DNA of 64,000 nt. Source: Plantactinospora sp. BC1 (GTDB lineage Bacteria; Actinomycetota; Actinomycetes; Mycobacteriales; Micromonosporaceae). Positions 24,326-31,871 of this stretch are shown here, piece by piece. Within the stretch, counting starts at the first letter, position 1, and each line of letters starts with the position of its first letter. The stretch covers positions 1,612,001 through 1,676,000 of the forward strand of contig NZ_CP028158.1 of NCBI RefSeq assembly GCF_003030345.1, in the 5' to 3' direction. Under the pieces are notes generated by a model. It did not search any database, was not told the DNA's origin, and saw only the letters and a list, made by a program, of their open reading frames with translations. Made by a program: the position numbers and the translations under genes.

Positions 24326-25177
24326 TCAGAGGAGCGCGTCGACCGGGGTCCTGATGAAGTCCAGCAGCGCCTGGTTGATCTCGTCGGCGTGCGTCCACGG
24401 GATGCCGTGCGGTGCGCCCTTCAGGGTGACGAGTTGGCTGTTGGGCATCGCGGCGTGCATCCGCTGCCCGGTCACCGGATAGGGCAGGACCCGGTCCGCG
24501 TCACCCTGGATGATCAGCACCGGTACGTCGATCCGGGGCAGGTCCTGCCGGAAGTCGGTCAGCCAGGCGGGGATGGAGGCCAGGGTGCCGATCGGCGAGG
24601 CGCTCACCGCCACGTTCCAGTTCATCCGGACCACCTCGTCGCTGACCCGTTTGCCGAGGTTCTCGTCGAGGTTGTAGAAGTCGTGCAGGAACGACGTCTG
24701 GTACTGGGCCCGGTCGGTGATCACGCTCTGCATGAAGCCGTCGAAGAGGCTCTGGTCGACGCCCTCCGGGTTGTCCTCGGTCTTGAGCAGGAACGGCGGG
24801 ATCGGCGAGATGAAGACGGCCCGGTTCACCCGGGCGGAGCCGTAGTTGGAGATGTACCGCGTCACCTCGCCGGTACCCATCGAGTGGCCGACCAGGATGG
24901 TGTCGGTGAGGTCCAACTCGTTCATCAGGATGCTCAGGTCGGCGGCGAAGGTGTCGTAGTCGTAGCCCACCGCCGGCTGGCTCGACGTGCCGAATCCCCG
25001 CCGGTCGTAGGTGATGGTCCGGTAGCCGGCGTTGAGCAGCGGGTTGATCTGCTTTTCCCAGGCCGAGCCGCTGAGCGGGAAGCCGTGGATGAGCACCACC
25101 GGCTGCCCGGCGCCGTGATCCTCGTAGTGCAGGTCGATGGGCGCGGAGTTCTCCACGCCGACAGTCAGATAGGGCAC
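24326..25177 (-). CDS. Alpha/beta hydrolase, non-heme chloroperoxidase/arylesterase-like
   Basis: 283 residues. Oxyanion region VVLIHGFPLSGSAWE (about 27-41), nucleophile elbow LVGHSMGTGE, an acid in IIQGDADRVLPY and the catalytic His in GAPHGIPWTH; the cap region lies between. These features match cofactor-free haloperoxidase/esterase relatives, whose natural substrates are small esters or lactones. Clear ATG, no signal peptide, so cytoplasmic. Divergent from another alpha/beta hydrolase across a gap that holds a near-perfect operator-like palindrome. Confidence 0.9.
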   Translation of the reverse strand: MPYLTVGVENSAPIDLHYEDHGAGQPVVLIHGFPLSGSAWEKQINPLLNAGYRTITYDRRGFGTSSQPAVGYDYDTFAADLSILMNELDLTDTILVGHSMGTGEVTRYISNYGSARVNRAVFISPIPPFLLKTEDNPEGVDQSLFDGFMQSVITDRAQYQTSFLHDFYNLDENLGKRVSDEVVRMNWNVAVSASPIGTLASIPAWLTDFRQDLPRIDVPVLIIQGDADRVLPYPVTGQRMHAAMPNSQLVTLKGAPHGIPWTHADEINQALLDFIRTPVDALL

Positions 25178-25254
25178 CCGACTCTCCCCTTCCCCCGTGG
25201 TTCGCCCGCCGGGCCCGGCGGCCGTCGACCGGCGGCTCAGTCACGGCACCTCGC

Positions 25255-25275
25255 CGACAATTGCGTAAATTGTCG
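25255..25275. promoter_or_regulatory. Perfect 8+5+8 palindrome between divergent hydrolase genes
   Basis: CGACAATT at 25255-25262, five-base centre GCGTA, AATTGTCG at 25268-25275. It is AT-rich in GC-rich surroundings and 78 bases from the leftward start. The size and symmetry fit a TetR- or MarR-type operator; no such regulator gene is adjacent. Confidence 0.65.
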
Positions 25276-25412
25276 ACTTTGCCGGCCTCGGTCAGCCTAT
25301 CGAGTCCGTCCCCGCCGCACCGATGGGATGGCGTAATTCCCACACCCGCAACGACCGCCAGCCGGAGATATTCGATGGTGGGCCGGCCGGGCCCGACCTA
25401 GGGTGGGCCGCG

Positions 25413-26177
25413 ATGACGCTCGCACACGATGTCGCCGGAAACGGCCCCGCCGTCCTCCTGCTGCACTCCTCCGTCTGTGACCGGCGGATGTGGGATCCGC
25501 AGTGGCCCACCCTGCTCGACGCCGGCTACCAGGTGATCCGCTGCGACTTCCGGGGCTTCGGCGAGACCCCGGTGCCGGACCGCCCCTACGCCGAGGCGCA
25601 GGACGTGCACGACCTGCTGGACTCCCTGCGGGTCGACCGGGTGGCGCTGGTCGGCGCCTCCTTCGGCGGGCGGGTCGGGTTGGAGGTGGCCGCCCGATGG
25701 CCGGACCGGGTGACCCGGCTGGCACTGCTCTGCGCCGGCATGCCCGGCCACGTGCCCGGCCCGGAGCTGCGGGACTTCGGCCGGCAGGAGGACGAACTGC
25801 TCGAGGCCGGCGACGTCGCCGGGGCCGTCGAGCTCAACGTCCGGACCTGGCTGGGGCCCGAGGCCGACGAGGCGACCCGAAATCGGGTACGCGAGATGCA
25901 GCGGCACGCCTTCGAGGTGCAGCTCGCCGCCACCGAGGAGGTTCCGCCCCTCGATCTCGGCGAGCCCGACCTCGGTAAGATCACCGCACCCTGTCTCGCC
26001 CTCTCCGGCCGGTACGACCTGCCGGACTTCCGGCAGATCGCCGCCCGGCTGCCCACACTGCTGCCCGACGCCCGACACCTCGAACTGCCCTGGGCCGGCC
26101 ACCTGCCCAGCCTGGAACGCCCCGCCGAGACGACCGCGCTGATCCTCGACTTCCTCGGCGAGACCCGGCCGGCCTGA
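25413..26177 (+). CDS. Alpha/beta hydrolase, second type
   Basis: 254 residues. The oxyanion motif LLHSSVCDRRMWDPQW (about 17-32), nucleophile elbow LVGASFGGRVGLE, acid in LSGRYDLPDF and His in LPWAGHLPSLERP make a complete Ser-Asp-His set. It resembles 3-oxoadipate-enol-lactonase and related small hydrolases, but the substrate is unknown. ATG 25413 replaces the longer 25323 reading because the protein then begins directly with the first beta strand. Its TGA overlaps the next ATG by one base, so hydrolase and methyltransferase are coupled. Confidence 0.87.
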   Translation: MTLAHDVAGNGPAVLLLHSSVCDRRMWDPQWPTLLDAGYQVIRCDFRGFGETPVPDRPYAEAQDVHDLLDSLRVDRVALVGASFGGRVGLEVAARWPDRVTRLALLCAGMPGHVPGPELRDFGRQEDELLEAGDVAGAVELNVRTWLGPEADEATRNRVREMQRHAFEVQLAATEEVPPLDLGEPDLGKITAPCLALSGRYDLPDFRQIAARLPTLLPDARHLELPWAGHLPSLERPAETTALILDFLGETRPA

Positions 26178-27088
26178 TGGGCGGGACGGAGCACCCGATG
26201 ATCTACCAGCACCCGCTGGCGTTCCTGCTCGGGTTGGAAGGTGTCGCCCTGCTGCGGGCCTTCGCCGGGGAGTACGACCGCGAGTTCACCGAGGCGCGCA
26301 TCCGCGAGATCCGGCACCTGCTCGACAGCCCCGCCCTCGCCGGTGCAGGTGTCGCCGCGAGCCGCGTCGACACGGTCGACGGCTACCGCGTCTGGTCGGC
26401 GACCTACGACCAACCGGGCAACGGGCTCCTGGAGGTGGAGGAGCCGGTCGTACGGGAGATCCTCGACGCACTGCCGCCCGGCACCGCGTTGGACGCCGCC
26501 TGCGGCACCGGCCGGCACACCGGCTATCTGGCGGCCCGGGGACACCGGGTGATCGGGGTGGACAGTTCCGCCGAGATGCTCGCCCGGGCCCGCGAACGGG
26601 TCCCCGACGCGGAGTTCCGGCTCGCCGACCTGCACCGGCTGCCGTTGCCGGACGACCACGTCGACCTCGTCGTCTGCGCGCTGGCCCTCACCCACCTGCC
26701 CGCGCTCGAGCCGGTGTTCGCGGAATTCGCCCGCGTCCTCCGCCCCGGCGGCCACCTCGTGATCTCCGACGCCCACCAGGAACGGGTGGCGCTGGGCTCG
26801 GTGCCACGGGTGCGTACCGGCACCGGGGAGCCCGGCCTGCTGCCGGCGTACCGGCACCGGGCCGGTGACTACCTGCGGGCGGCCCTGCCGCTCGGTCTTC
26901 GGGTACGGCGCTGCGAGGAGCCGCGCACCCGGGTGAATGCCGACGACGCCGGACCCGCCGCCGACGTCGTAATCGGCCCCTGGGACACCTGGCCCTGGTC
27001 GCTGCCGGGGATCGCACCGGCAGCGACCGCCGCCGTCGTCGACGACATGCCCACCCTGGTCGTCTGGCACTTCCAACTGGACGGGTGA
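26177..27088 (+). CDS. SAM-dependent methyltransferase (class I, Methyltransf_11/25)
   Basis: 303 residues. An ~85-residue N-terminal helical part is followed by the SAM domain: ALDAACGTGRHTGYLAARGHRV (motif I), GVDSSAEML (motif II), FRLADLHRLPLPDDHVDLVVCALALTHL and LRPGGHLVISD (motif III). Such enzymes act on small molecules, sterols or cofactors. ATG 26177 overlaps the upstream stop; ATG 26198, preceded by ACGGAG, would remove seven residues. The 3' end runs straight into a 27-bp tandem repeat whose first unit includes the last codons. Confidence 0.87.
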   Translation: MGGTEHPMIYQHPLAFLLGLEGVALLRAFAGEYDREFTEARIREIRHLLDSPALAGAGVAASRVDTVDGYRVWSATYDQPGNGLLEVEEPVVREILDALPPGTALDAACGTGRHTGYLAARGHRVIGVDSSAEMLARARERVPDAEFRLADLHRLPLPDDHVDLVVCALALTHLPALEPVFAEFARVLRPGGHLVISDAHQERVALGSVPRVRTGTGEPGLLPAYRHRAGDYLRAALPLGLRVRRCEEPRTRVNADDAGPAADVVIGPWDTWPWSLPGIAPAATAAVVDDMPTLVVWHFQLDG

Positions 27089-27200
27089 GGACGACACTTC
27101 CCACCGGACGGGTGAGGACGACACGTCCACTGGACGGGTGACGACGACACTTCCCACTCGACGGGTGACGACGGCACGTCCCACTGGACGGGTGAGGACG
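27081..27200 (+). repeat. 27-bp tandem repeat, about 4.5 copies
   Basis: Units beginning ACGGGTGA start at 27081, 27108, 27134, 27161 and 27188 (26-27 bp apart). The consensus continues GGACGACACTTCCCAC. The first unit contains the methyltransferase stop. It fills most of the 198-base gap between convergent genes; I see no gene there. Confidence 0.85.
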
Positions 27201-27286
27201 GCGCCGCCGTGACCGGGACGCGGATCGGGCGCGGGTCGACGCCGGGAGGGTCACCGATCCGCAGGGTGCCGGGGACCGGCGGGGAG

Positions 27287-28684
27287 TCAGGAGGGTCGGC
27301 GGAAGGCGCGGGCCAGCCGGCGGACGGCCTCGTCCATCAGCTCGGCCGGGGCGGCGGCGTAGCTGAGGCGCAGGTGCGCGGCCGGGGGTTCGGCGGCGTA
27401 CCAGGGACGGCCGGGAAAGACGAGGACCCCCTCGGCGGCCGCGGCGGCGGCCAGCGCGACGTCGTCGGTGCCCTCGGGCAGCCGGATCCACAGGTGCATG
27501 CCGCCGCGCGGAACGGGCTGCCCGGCGAGTTCGGGCAGATGCCGGCGGAGCGCGGTCAGCAGCGCCTCCCGACGGGTCCGCAACGCGGTACGCAGCATAC
27601 GGCGGTGCCGTGCCCAGGCGGGGGCGCTGACGAACTCCAGTGTGGCCTGTTGCAGTGGGCCGGCGACGAAGAGGTCGTCACGCAACCGGGCCGTACGCAG
27701 CCGGGCGCCGGCCGGGCCGCGGGCGCCGATGGCGGCCACCCGCAGCCCGGGAGCCGTCGACTTGGTCAGCGAGCGCAGGTGGACGACGTGTCCGTCGGGG
27801 TCGTCGGCGGCCAGTGGTGGCGGGCTCTCCCCGTCGATGGTGAGGTCGCGGGCGTAGTCGTCCTCGATCAGGAACGCGCCCGCGTCGCGTACGGCCTCGA
27901 CGACCCGGGTCCGGCGGTGCGCCGCCAGGGTCGCGCCGTGCGGGTTGGCGTGCAGCGGCTGGCAGTAGAAGAGCCGGGCGCCGGTACGGGCGAAAGCGGC
28001 GGCGAGCTGGTCGGGGCGTACTCCGTCGACGTCGACGGGCACCGGCACCACCCGCAGGCCGGCCGCCCGGGCGGTGGCCAGCGCACCCAGGTAGGTCGGC
28101 GACTCGACGAGCAGGGTGTCGCCGGGCGTGCCGAGTGCGCGCAGCGCCGTCGACAGCGCCGCCTGTCCCCCGGGGCAGATCACCATGTCGTCGGCGCGCA
28201 GCCCGCCGCCGGCCTCCCGGGCGAACCAGGCGCGCAGGTCCTCGCGCCCCTGCGCCGGTCCGCGCTGCCAGGAGGCGGGCTGCCGGGCGGCGCGGGTGAG
28301 CGCGGCGCCGAGCGCGGCGGTGGGCTGAAGATCCGCGTCGAGATAGCCGCCGGAGAGCGGGATCGCGCCCGCGGGCGGTAACGCCAGTAACGCCTGCATC
28401 TCCGCCTCACCCGGTCGGCTGGGGCCGAGCGCGACGGTCTGCCAGGAGAGGTCGGGTGCGGCCCGCCGCTGCGCCGGTTCGGCGACGAAGGTGCCCCGGC
28501 CGGATCGCGCCTCGACCAGCCCCTCCGCCACCAGCTGCCGGATCGCCTGGGCGACGGTGACCGGCGAGGCCTGGTGCCGGGCGGTCAGCTCGCGTACCGA
28601 GGGGAGCCGGGAGCCGGGGGCGGCGACAGTCACGAGGTGACGCAGATCTTGGATAACCCGCTCCGCGGCGTTACCGTAATTCAT
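27287..28684 (-). CDS. MocR-family regulator (GntR winged helix fused to aminotransferase fold)
   Basis: 465 residues. An N-terminal GntR helix-turn-helix (SRLPSVRELTARHQASPVTVAQAIRQL, about 25-51) is joined to a fold-type I aminotransferase domain with the PLP lysine in LRSLTKSTAPGLRVA and the phosphate/Arg regions LFYCQPLHANPHG and HLRLSYA. MocR proteins use PLP or amino acids as effectors. The ATG shares bases with the ATG of the divergent DMT exporter (CATG at 28682-28685), so the two are surely regulated together. The exporter is its most likely target, and the regulator may control itself from the same sites. Confidence 0.92.
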   Translation of the reverse strand: MNYGNAAERVIQDLRHLVTVAAPGSRLPSVRELTARHQASPVTVAQAIRQLVAEGLVEARSGRGTFVAEPAQRRAAPDLSWQTVALGPSRPGEAEMQALLALPPAGAIPLSGGYLDADLQPTAALGAALTRAARQPASWQRGPAQGREDLRAWFAREAGGGLRADDMVICPGGQAALSTALRALGTPGDTLLVESPTYLGALATARAAGLRVVPVPVDVDGVRPDQLAAAFARTGARLFYCQPLHANPHGATLAAHRRTRVVEAVRDAGAFLIEDDYARDLTIDGESPPPLAADDPDGHVVHLRSLTKSTAPGLRVAAIGARGPAGARLRTARLRDDLFVAGPLQQATLEFVSAPAWARHRRMLRTALRTRREALLTALRRHLPELAGQPVPRGGMHLWIRLPEGTDDVALAAAAAAEGVLVFPGRPWYAAEPPAAHLRLSYAAAPAELMDEAVRRLARAFRRPS

Positions 28685-28724
28685 GAAAGGACAGAGTAGC
28701 GTTACTGCCACCAGCACGGTAACG
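28668..28724. promoter_or_regulatory. CGTTAC repeats at the MocR/exporter start codons
   Basis: GCGTTAC(C/T)G occurs at 28668-28676 and 28699-28707, 31 bp (about three helical turns) apart, and an inverted GTAACG at 28719-28724. Direct repeats on one DNA face are the known MocR/PdxR binding pattern. They straddle both start codons. Confidence 0.55.
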
Positions 28725-29615
28725 GCGGAGCGGCTGGTCGGCCTCGTCCTCGGCGCCCTGGGCGTGCTCGCCTTCAGCATGTCGCTGCCGGCCACCCGGG
28801 TCGCGGTACAGCAGCTCGACCCGTGGTTCGTCGCCTTCGGCCGGGCCGTCGGCGCGGCGCTGCTGGCCTGGGCGTACCTGTGGATCACCGCCGCGCCGCG
28901 CCCCACCCCCGACCAGTGGCGACGGCTGTCGGTCGTCGCCCTCGGCGTCGTCGTCGGCTTCCCGCTCTGCACGTCGCTGGCGCTGGTCACCCAGACCTCC
29001 GCGCACGGCGCGGTCGTCATCACGGTGCTGCCCGCCATGACCGCCGTCTTCGCGGTACTGCGGGCCGGCGAGCGCCCCCCGCCGCTCTTCTGGCTCGCCA
29101 GCACCGCCGGGCTGCTGGCGGTGCTGGCGTTCCTCGTCGCCAGCGGTGCGGTGCACGGTGCCCTCTCCCCGGCCGACCTCCTCCTGCTCGCGGCGGTCGT
29201 ACTCTGCGGCCTCGGGTACGCCGAGGGCGGCGCACTCGCCCGCGAGTTGGGCGGCGCCCGCACGATCTGCTGGGCACTGCTGCTCTCGCTGCCGGTCACC
29301 GGCCCCGTCACGGTCGTCGTCGCGGTGGCCGATCCCCCGCGGGCCGACGCCGTGAACTGGTCGGCGTTCGGCTACCTCACCCTGGTCTCCATGTTTCTCG
29401 GCTTCTTCGCCTGGTACGCGGGCCTGGCCCGGGGCGGCATCGCACAGGTCGGTCAGATCCAGCTCGCCCAACCGGTGCTCACGCTGGTCTGGTCGGCACT
29501 GCTGCTCGGCGAGACCGTCACCCCGGCATCGATCGGGGCCGCGCTGGTGGTACTGACCTGCGTCGTACTGATCCAACGCACCCGGTCCCGCGCACCGGCC
29601 GTGCCGGGTCGTTGA
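28683..29615 (+). CDS. EamA/DMT-superfamily transporter
   Basis: 310 residues with ten predicted membrane helices in two EamA repeats (first about 12-140, second about 150-300); the second ends QIQLAQPVLTLVWSALLLGETV, the usual DMT closing motif. Such proteins export amino acids or related metabolites. Paired with a MocR regulator, which senses PLP-linked amino acid metabolism, an amino-acid efflux role is plausible but not shown. ATG 28683 overlaps the regulator start codon on the other strand. It ends 45 bases from a convergent glsB gene at a hairpin. Confidence 0.9.
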   Translation: MKGQSSVTATSTVTAERLVGLVLGALGVLAFSMSLPATRVAVQQLDPWFVAFGRAVGAALLAWAYLWITAAPRPTPDQWRRLSVVALGVVVGFPLCTSLALVTQTSAHGAVVITVLPAMTAVFAVLRAGERPPPLFWLASTAGLLAVLAFLVASGAVHGALSPADLLLLAAVVLCGLGYAEGGALARELGGARTICWALLLSLPVTGPVTVVVAVADPPRADAVNWSAFGYLTLVSMFLGFFAWYAGLARGGIAQVGQIQLAQPVLTLVWSALLLGETVTPASIGAALVVLTCVVLIQRTRSRAPAVPGR

Positions 29616-29652
29616 GAGTGGACCGTACCGTCCGCGCCGTTCCGGGACGGAT

Positions 29653-29671
29653 GCCGCGTCCTAGACGCGGC
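29653..29671. terminator. Bidirectional terminator hairpin between DMT and glsB-like genes
   Basis: GCCGCGTC-CTA-GACGCGGC, an 8-bp perfect stem whose loop is the stop codon of the leftward gene. A weaker CCGTCC/GGACGG pair lies at 29630-29650. Confidence 0.65.
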
Positions 29672-29927
29672 GCCCGTAGAGCCCTGCGGCCAGGCTGACG
29701 CCGATGGCGGCGAGACCGACCTGGAGGGCGAGTTCGATCCAGTCGATGCCGGGGGTCTCGGCAACGTCGAAGGCGGCGGCGAAGACCGTGCCGAGCAGGG
29801 CGGCGAGGATGCCGATGAGCAGGGTGAGCCAGATCGGGATGTTCTGCCTGCCGGGTACGACGAGCCGGCCGAGGGCACCGATGATCAGACCGATGATGAG
29901 GGCGGTGAAGATGCCGCTGATCTCCAT
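29661..29927 (-). CDS. GlsB/YeaQ/YmgE-family small stress membrane protein
   Basis: 88 residues, three membrane helices, with the family N-terminus GIFTALIIGLIIGALGRLVVPGRQNIPIW and Gly-rich second helix TLLIGILAALLGTVF. The family (transglycosylase-associated protein) is induced by envelope or general stress; the exact function is unknown. AAGGAGA lies just before the ATG. A SigB/SigF-like promoter can be drawn upstream, in keeping with stress control. Confidence 0.9.
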   Translation of the reverse strand: MEISGIFTALIIGLIIGALGRLVVPGRQNIPIWLTLLIGILAALLGTVFAAAFDVAETPGIDWIELALQVGLAAIGVSLAAGLYGRRV

Positions 29928-29965
29928 GCTGAGTCTCCTTCGCGTGTCGTTGAACCGGGGACGCA

Positions 29966-29991
29966 GTGCCCGTTGGCCGGCTCGCAGAAAC
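29966..29991 (-). promoter_or_regulatory. Possible SigB/SigF-type promoter of the glsB-like gene
   Basis: On the minus strand GTTT (29991-29988), 16-base spacer, GGGCAC (29971-29966). The -10 differs by one base from the GGGTAC/GGGTAT consensus. The implied leader is about 30 bases. Confidence 0.4.
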
Positions 29992-30112
29992 CTTCCGCCG
30001 GCCGGTACCCGCCTGCCGGGCGCCGCGTCCGGTCTGCCGCCGAGCCTCGCTCGACCCCTCCCCGGTTATCGCCGGGCACCCGCCGGCGGTGACGCGGTCC
30101 TATGCTGACCGG

Positions 30113-30550
30113 ATGCGAATCGCCTTCGGCGCCGACGACGAGAACGAGGCGACCAGAGCGGTGCTGGGCTACCTTTCCGAGCTCGGCGAGGTGGTTCGGG
30201 TCGGTGCCGACGCACCGTGGCCCACGATCGGCGCCGAGGTGGGCCGCGCGGTGACCGGGGGACGGGCGGACTTCGGCGTCGTGATGTGCTGGACGGGCAC
30301 CGGCACCGCGATCGCGGCGAACAAGATTCCCGGGGTACGGGCCGCACTCGCCTGGGAGCCGTGGATCGCGACCGGCGCGCGACTCTGGAACGACGCGAAC
30401 GTGCTGGCGCTGAGCCTGAAGCGGCTCGCCCCGGACGTCGCCGTCGAGGTCACCCGGGCGTTCTTCGCCACACCCCGGCCCGACCCCGACGAGGCCGGGA
30501 ACATCGCCCGGATCTCCGAGCTGGAGCCGGGGCAGAACCCGCCCCGGTGA
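30113..30550 (+). CDS. RpiB/LacA/LacB-family sugar-phosphate isomerase
   Basis: 145 residues. N-terminal MRIAFGADDENE stands where RpiB has its substrate Asp-His pair; the core has VVMCWTGTGTAIAANKIPGVRAA (the Cys-x-G-T-G phosphate/catalytic loop and the NK motif) and ARLWNDANVLALS. RpiB interconverts ribose- and ribulose-5-phosphate; LacAB-type and other C5/C6 isomerases share the fold. The usual second His is replaced in ADDENE, so the sugar may differ from ribose-5-phosphate. ATG 30113 begins the first beta strand. It stands alone between a leftward gene and a flavoprotein. Confidence 0.85.
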   Translation: MRIAFGADDENEATRAVLGYLSELGEVVRVGADAPWPTIGAEVGRAVTGGRADFGVVMCWTGTGTAIAANKIPGVRAALAWEPWIATGARLWNDANVLALSLKRLAPDVAVEVTRAFFATPRPDPDEAGNIARISELEPGQNPPR

Positions 30551-30611
30551 GCTGGTCCACCGGCCGGGCGCCCCGCTCCGGCCGTCCCTCTGCTGTGGAA
30601 GGTGACGCCGA

Positions 30612-31859
30612 GTGCCGGCACGGGGGTACGACGTCATCGTCGTCGGCAGCCGGGTGGCCGGTGCCGCGACCGCCATGTTGCTGGGCCGGCGGGGCCTGCG
30701 GGTGCTCGCGGTCGACCGGGCCCGGTTCCCCAGCGACACCCTCTCGACGCACCAGGTCCAGGTGCCGGGGGTCGCCCGGCTGCACCGGTGGGGTCTGCTG
30801 GAGCGGCTGGCGGCGGCCGGCACTCCGGCCTCCCGCGACATCCGGCTCGACACCGGCGACGTCGTACTCGCCGGCCGCTACCCCGGCTACCAGGGCGTCG
30901 ACGCCCTCTACAGCCCGCGCCGCACCCTGCTGGACGCGCTGCTGGTCGACGCGGCCCGCGAGGCGGGTGCCGAGGTGCGCGAGGGGTTCGACGTCGACGA
31001 ACTCGTCCGGGACCGGGACCGGGTGGTGGGGGTGCGCGGACGGCAGCGCGGCGGCTCCCCGGTGACCGAGACCGCGTCGCTGGTGATCGGCGCCGACGGC
31101 AAGCGTTCGACGGTCGCCGCCGGGGTACGGGCGGCCGTCTACCGGGAGCGCCCGGCGAGTACGTTCGCCTGTTACACGTACTGGTCGGGGGTCGCCGTCT
31201 CCGGCGGAGAGTTCTACCAGCGCCCCGGGCGTACCGTGGCGGTCTTTCCCACCAACGACGGCCTGACGATCGCCTACGTCGCCGGCCGGGCCACCGACTT
31301 CCCGGCGTTCCGGGCCGACGTCGAGGGCCAGTACCTAGGCACCCTCGACGGCTGCGGTGATCTCGGCGCCCGGGTCCGGGCCGGCGAGCGGGCCGAACGC
31401 TTCCGGCTGACGCCGGACGTGCCGAACGCGTTCCGGGTGCCGCACGGCCCGGGCTGGGCACTGGTCGGCGACGCGGGCCTGGTGATGGACCCGATCACCG
31501 GCCAGGGCATCGGCAACGCCTTCCGGGACGTCGAACTGCTGGTCGAGGCGGTCACCACCGGCCTGGACAGCGGCGGCCGGCTCGACGCCGAACTCGCCGG
31601 GTACCGGGCCCGCCGGGACGCCGCCGCCGCCCCGATGTACGACCTCACCCTCGACCTGGCCTCCTTCCGGCCGCCCCGCGCGGTGGACCGGGAACTCTTC
31701 GCCGCGCTCGGCGAACGGCCGGCCGCCGTCGACCAGTTCCTCGGGGTACTCTCCGGGGCCGTCCCGATGTCCCGGTTCCGTTCGCCGGGCAACCTGCTGC
31801 GGCTGCTCGGCCCCCGGGCCCTGGTCCGGATCGCCGCCGCCGACCTGCTGCGCCGGTGA
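30612..31859 (+). CDS. FAD-dependent oxidoreductase of the geranylgeranyl-reductase/PHBH group
   Basis: 415 residues. N-terminal Rossmann motif YDVIVVGSRVAGAATAMLLGRRG (6-28) binds FAD; LVIGADGKRSTVA is the DG motif, and GWALVGDAGLVMDPITGQGIGNAFRDVELL is the GD motif that holds the FAD ribityl. Enzymes of this group hydroxylate aromatics or reduce prenyl chains. Substrate unknown. The GTG start follows GGAAGGTGA. It is convergent with the ABC exporter cassette with only 12 bases between, so it is probably not part of it. Confidence 0.88.
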   Translation: MPARGYDVIVVGSRVAGAATAMLLGRRGLRVLAVDRARFPSDTLSTHQVQVPGVARLHRWGLLERLAAAGTPASRDIRLDTGDVVLAGRYPGYQGVDALYSPRRTLLDALLVDAAREAGAEVREGFDVDELVRDRDRVVGVRGRQRGGSPVTETASLVIGADGKRSTVAAGVRAAVYRERPASTFACYTYWSGVAVSGGEFYQRPGRTVAVFPTNDGLTIAYVAGRATDFPAFRADVEGQYLGTLDGCGDLGARVRAGERAERFRLTPDVPNAFRVPHGPGWALVGDAGLVMDPITGQGIGNAFRDVELLVEAVTTGLDSGGRLDAELAGYRARRDAAAAPMYDLTLDLASFRPPRAVDRELFAALGERPAAVDQFLGVLSGAVPMSRFRSPGNLLRLLGPRALVRIAAADLLRR

Positions 31860-31871
31860 TCCCCCGCCCGC

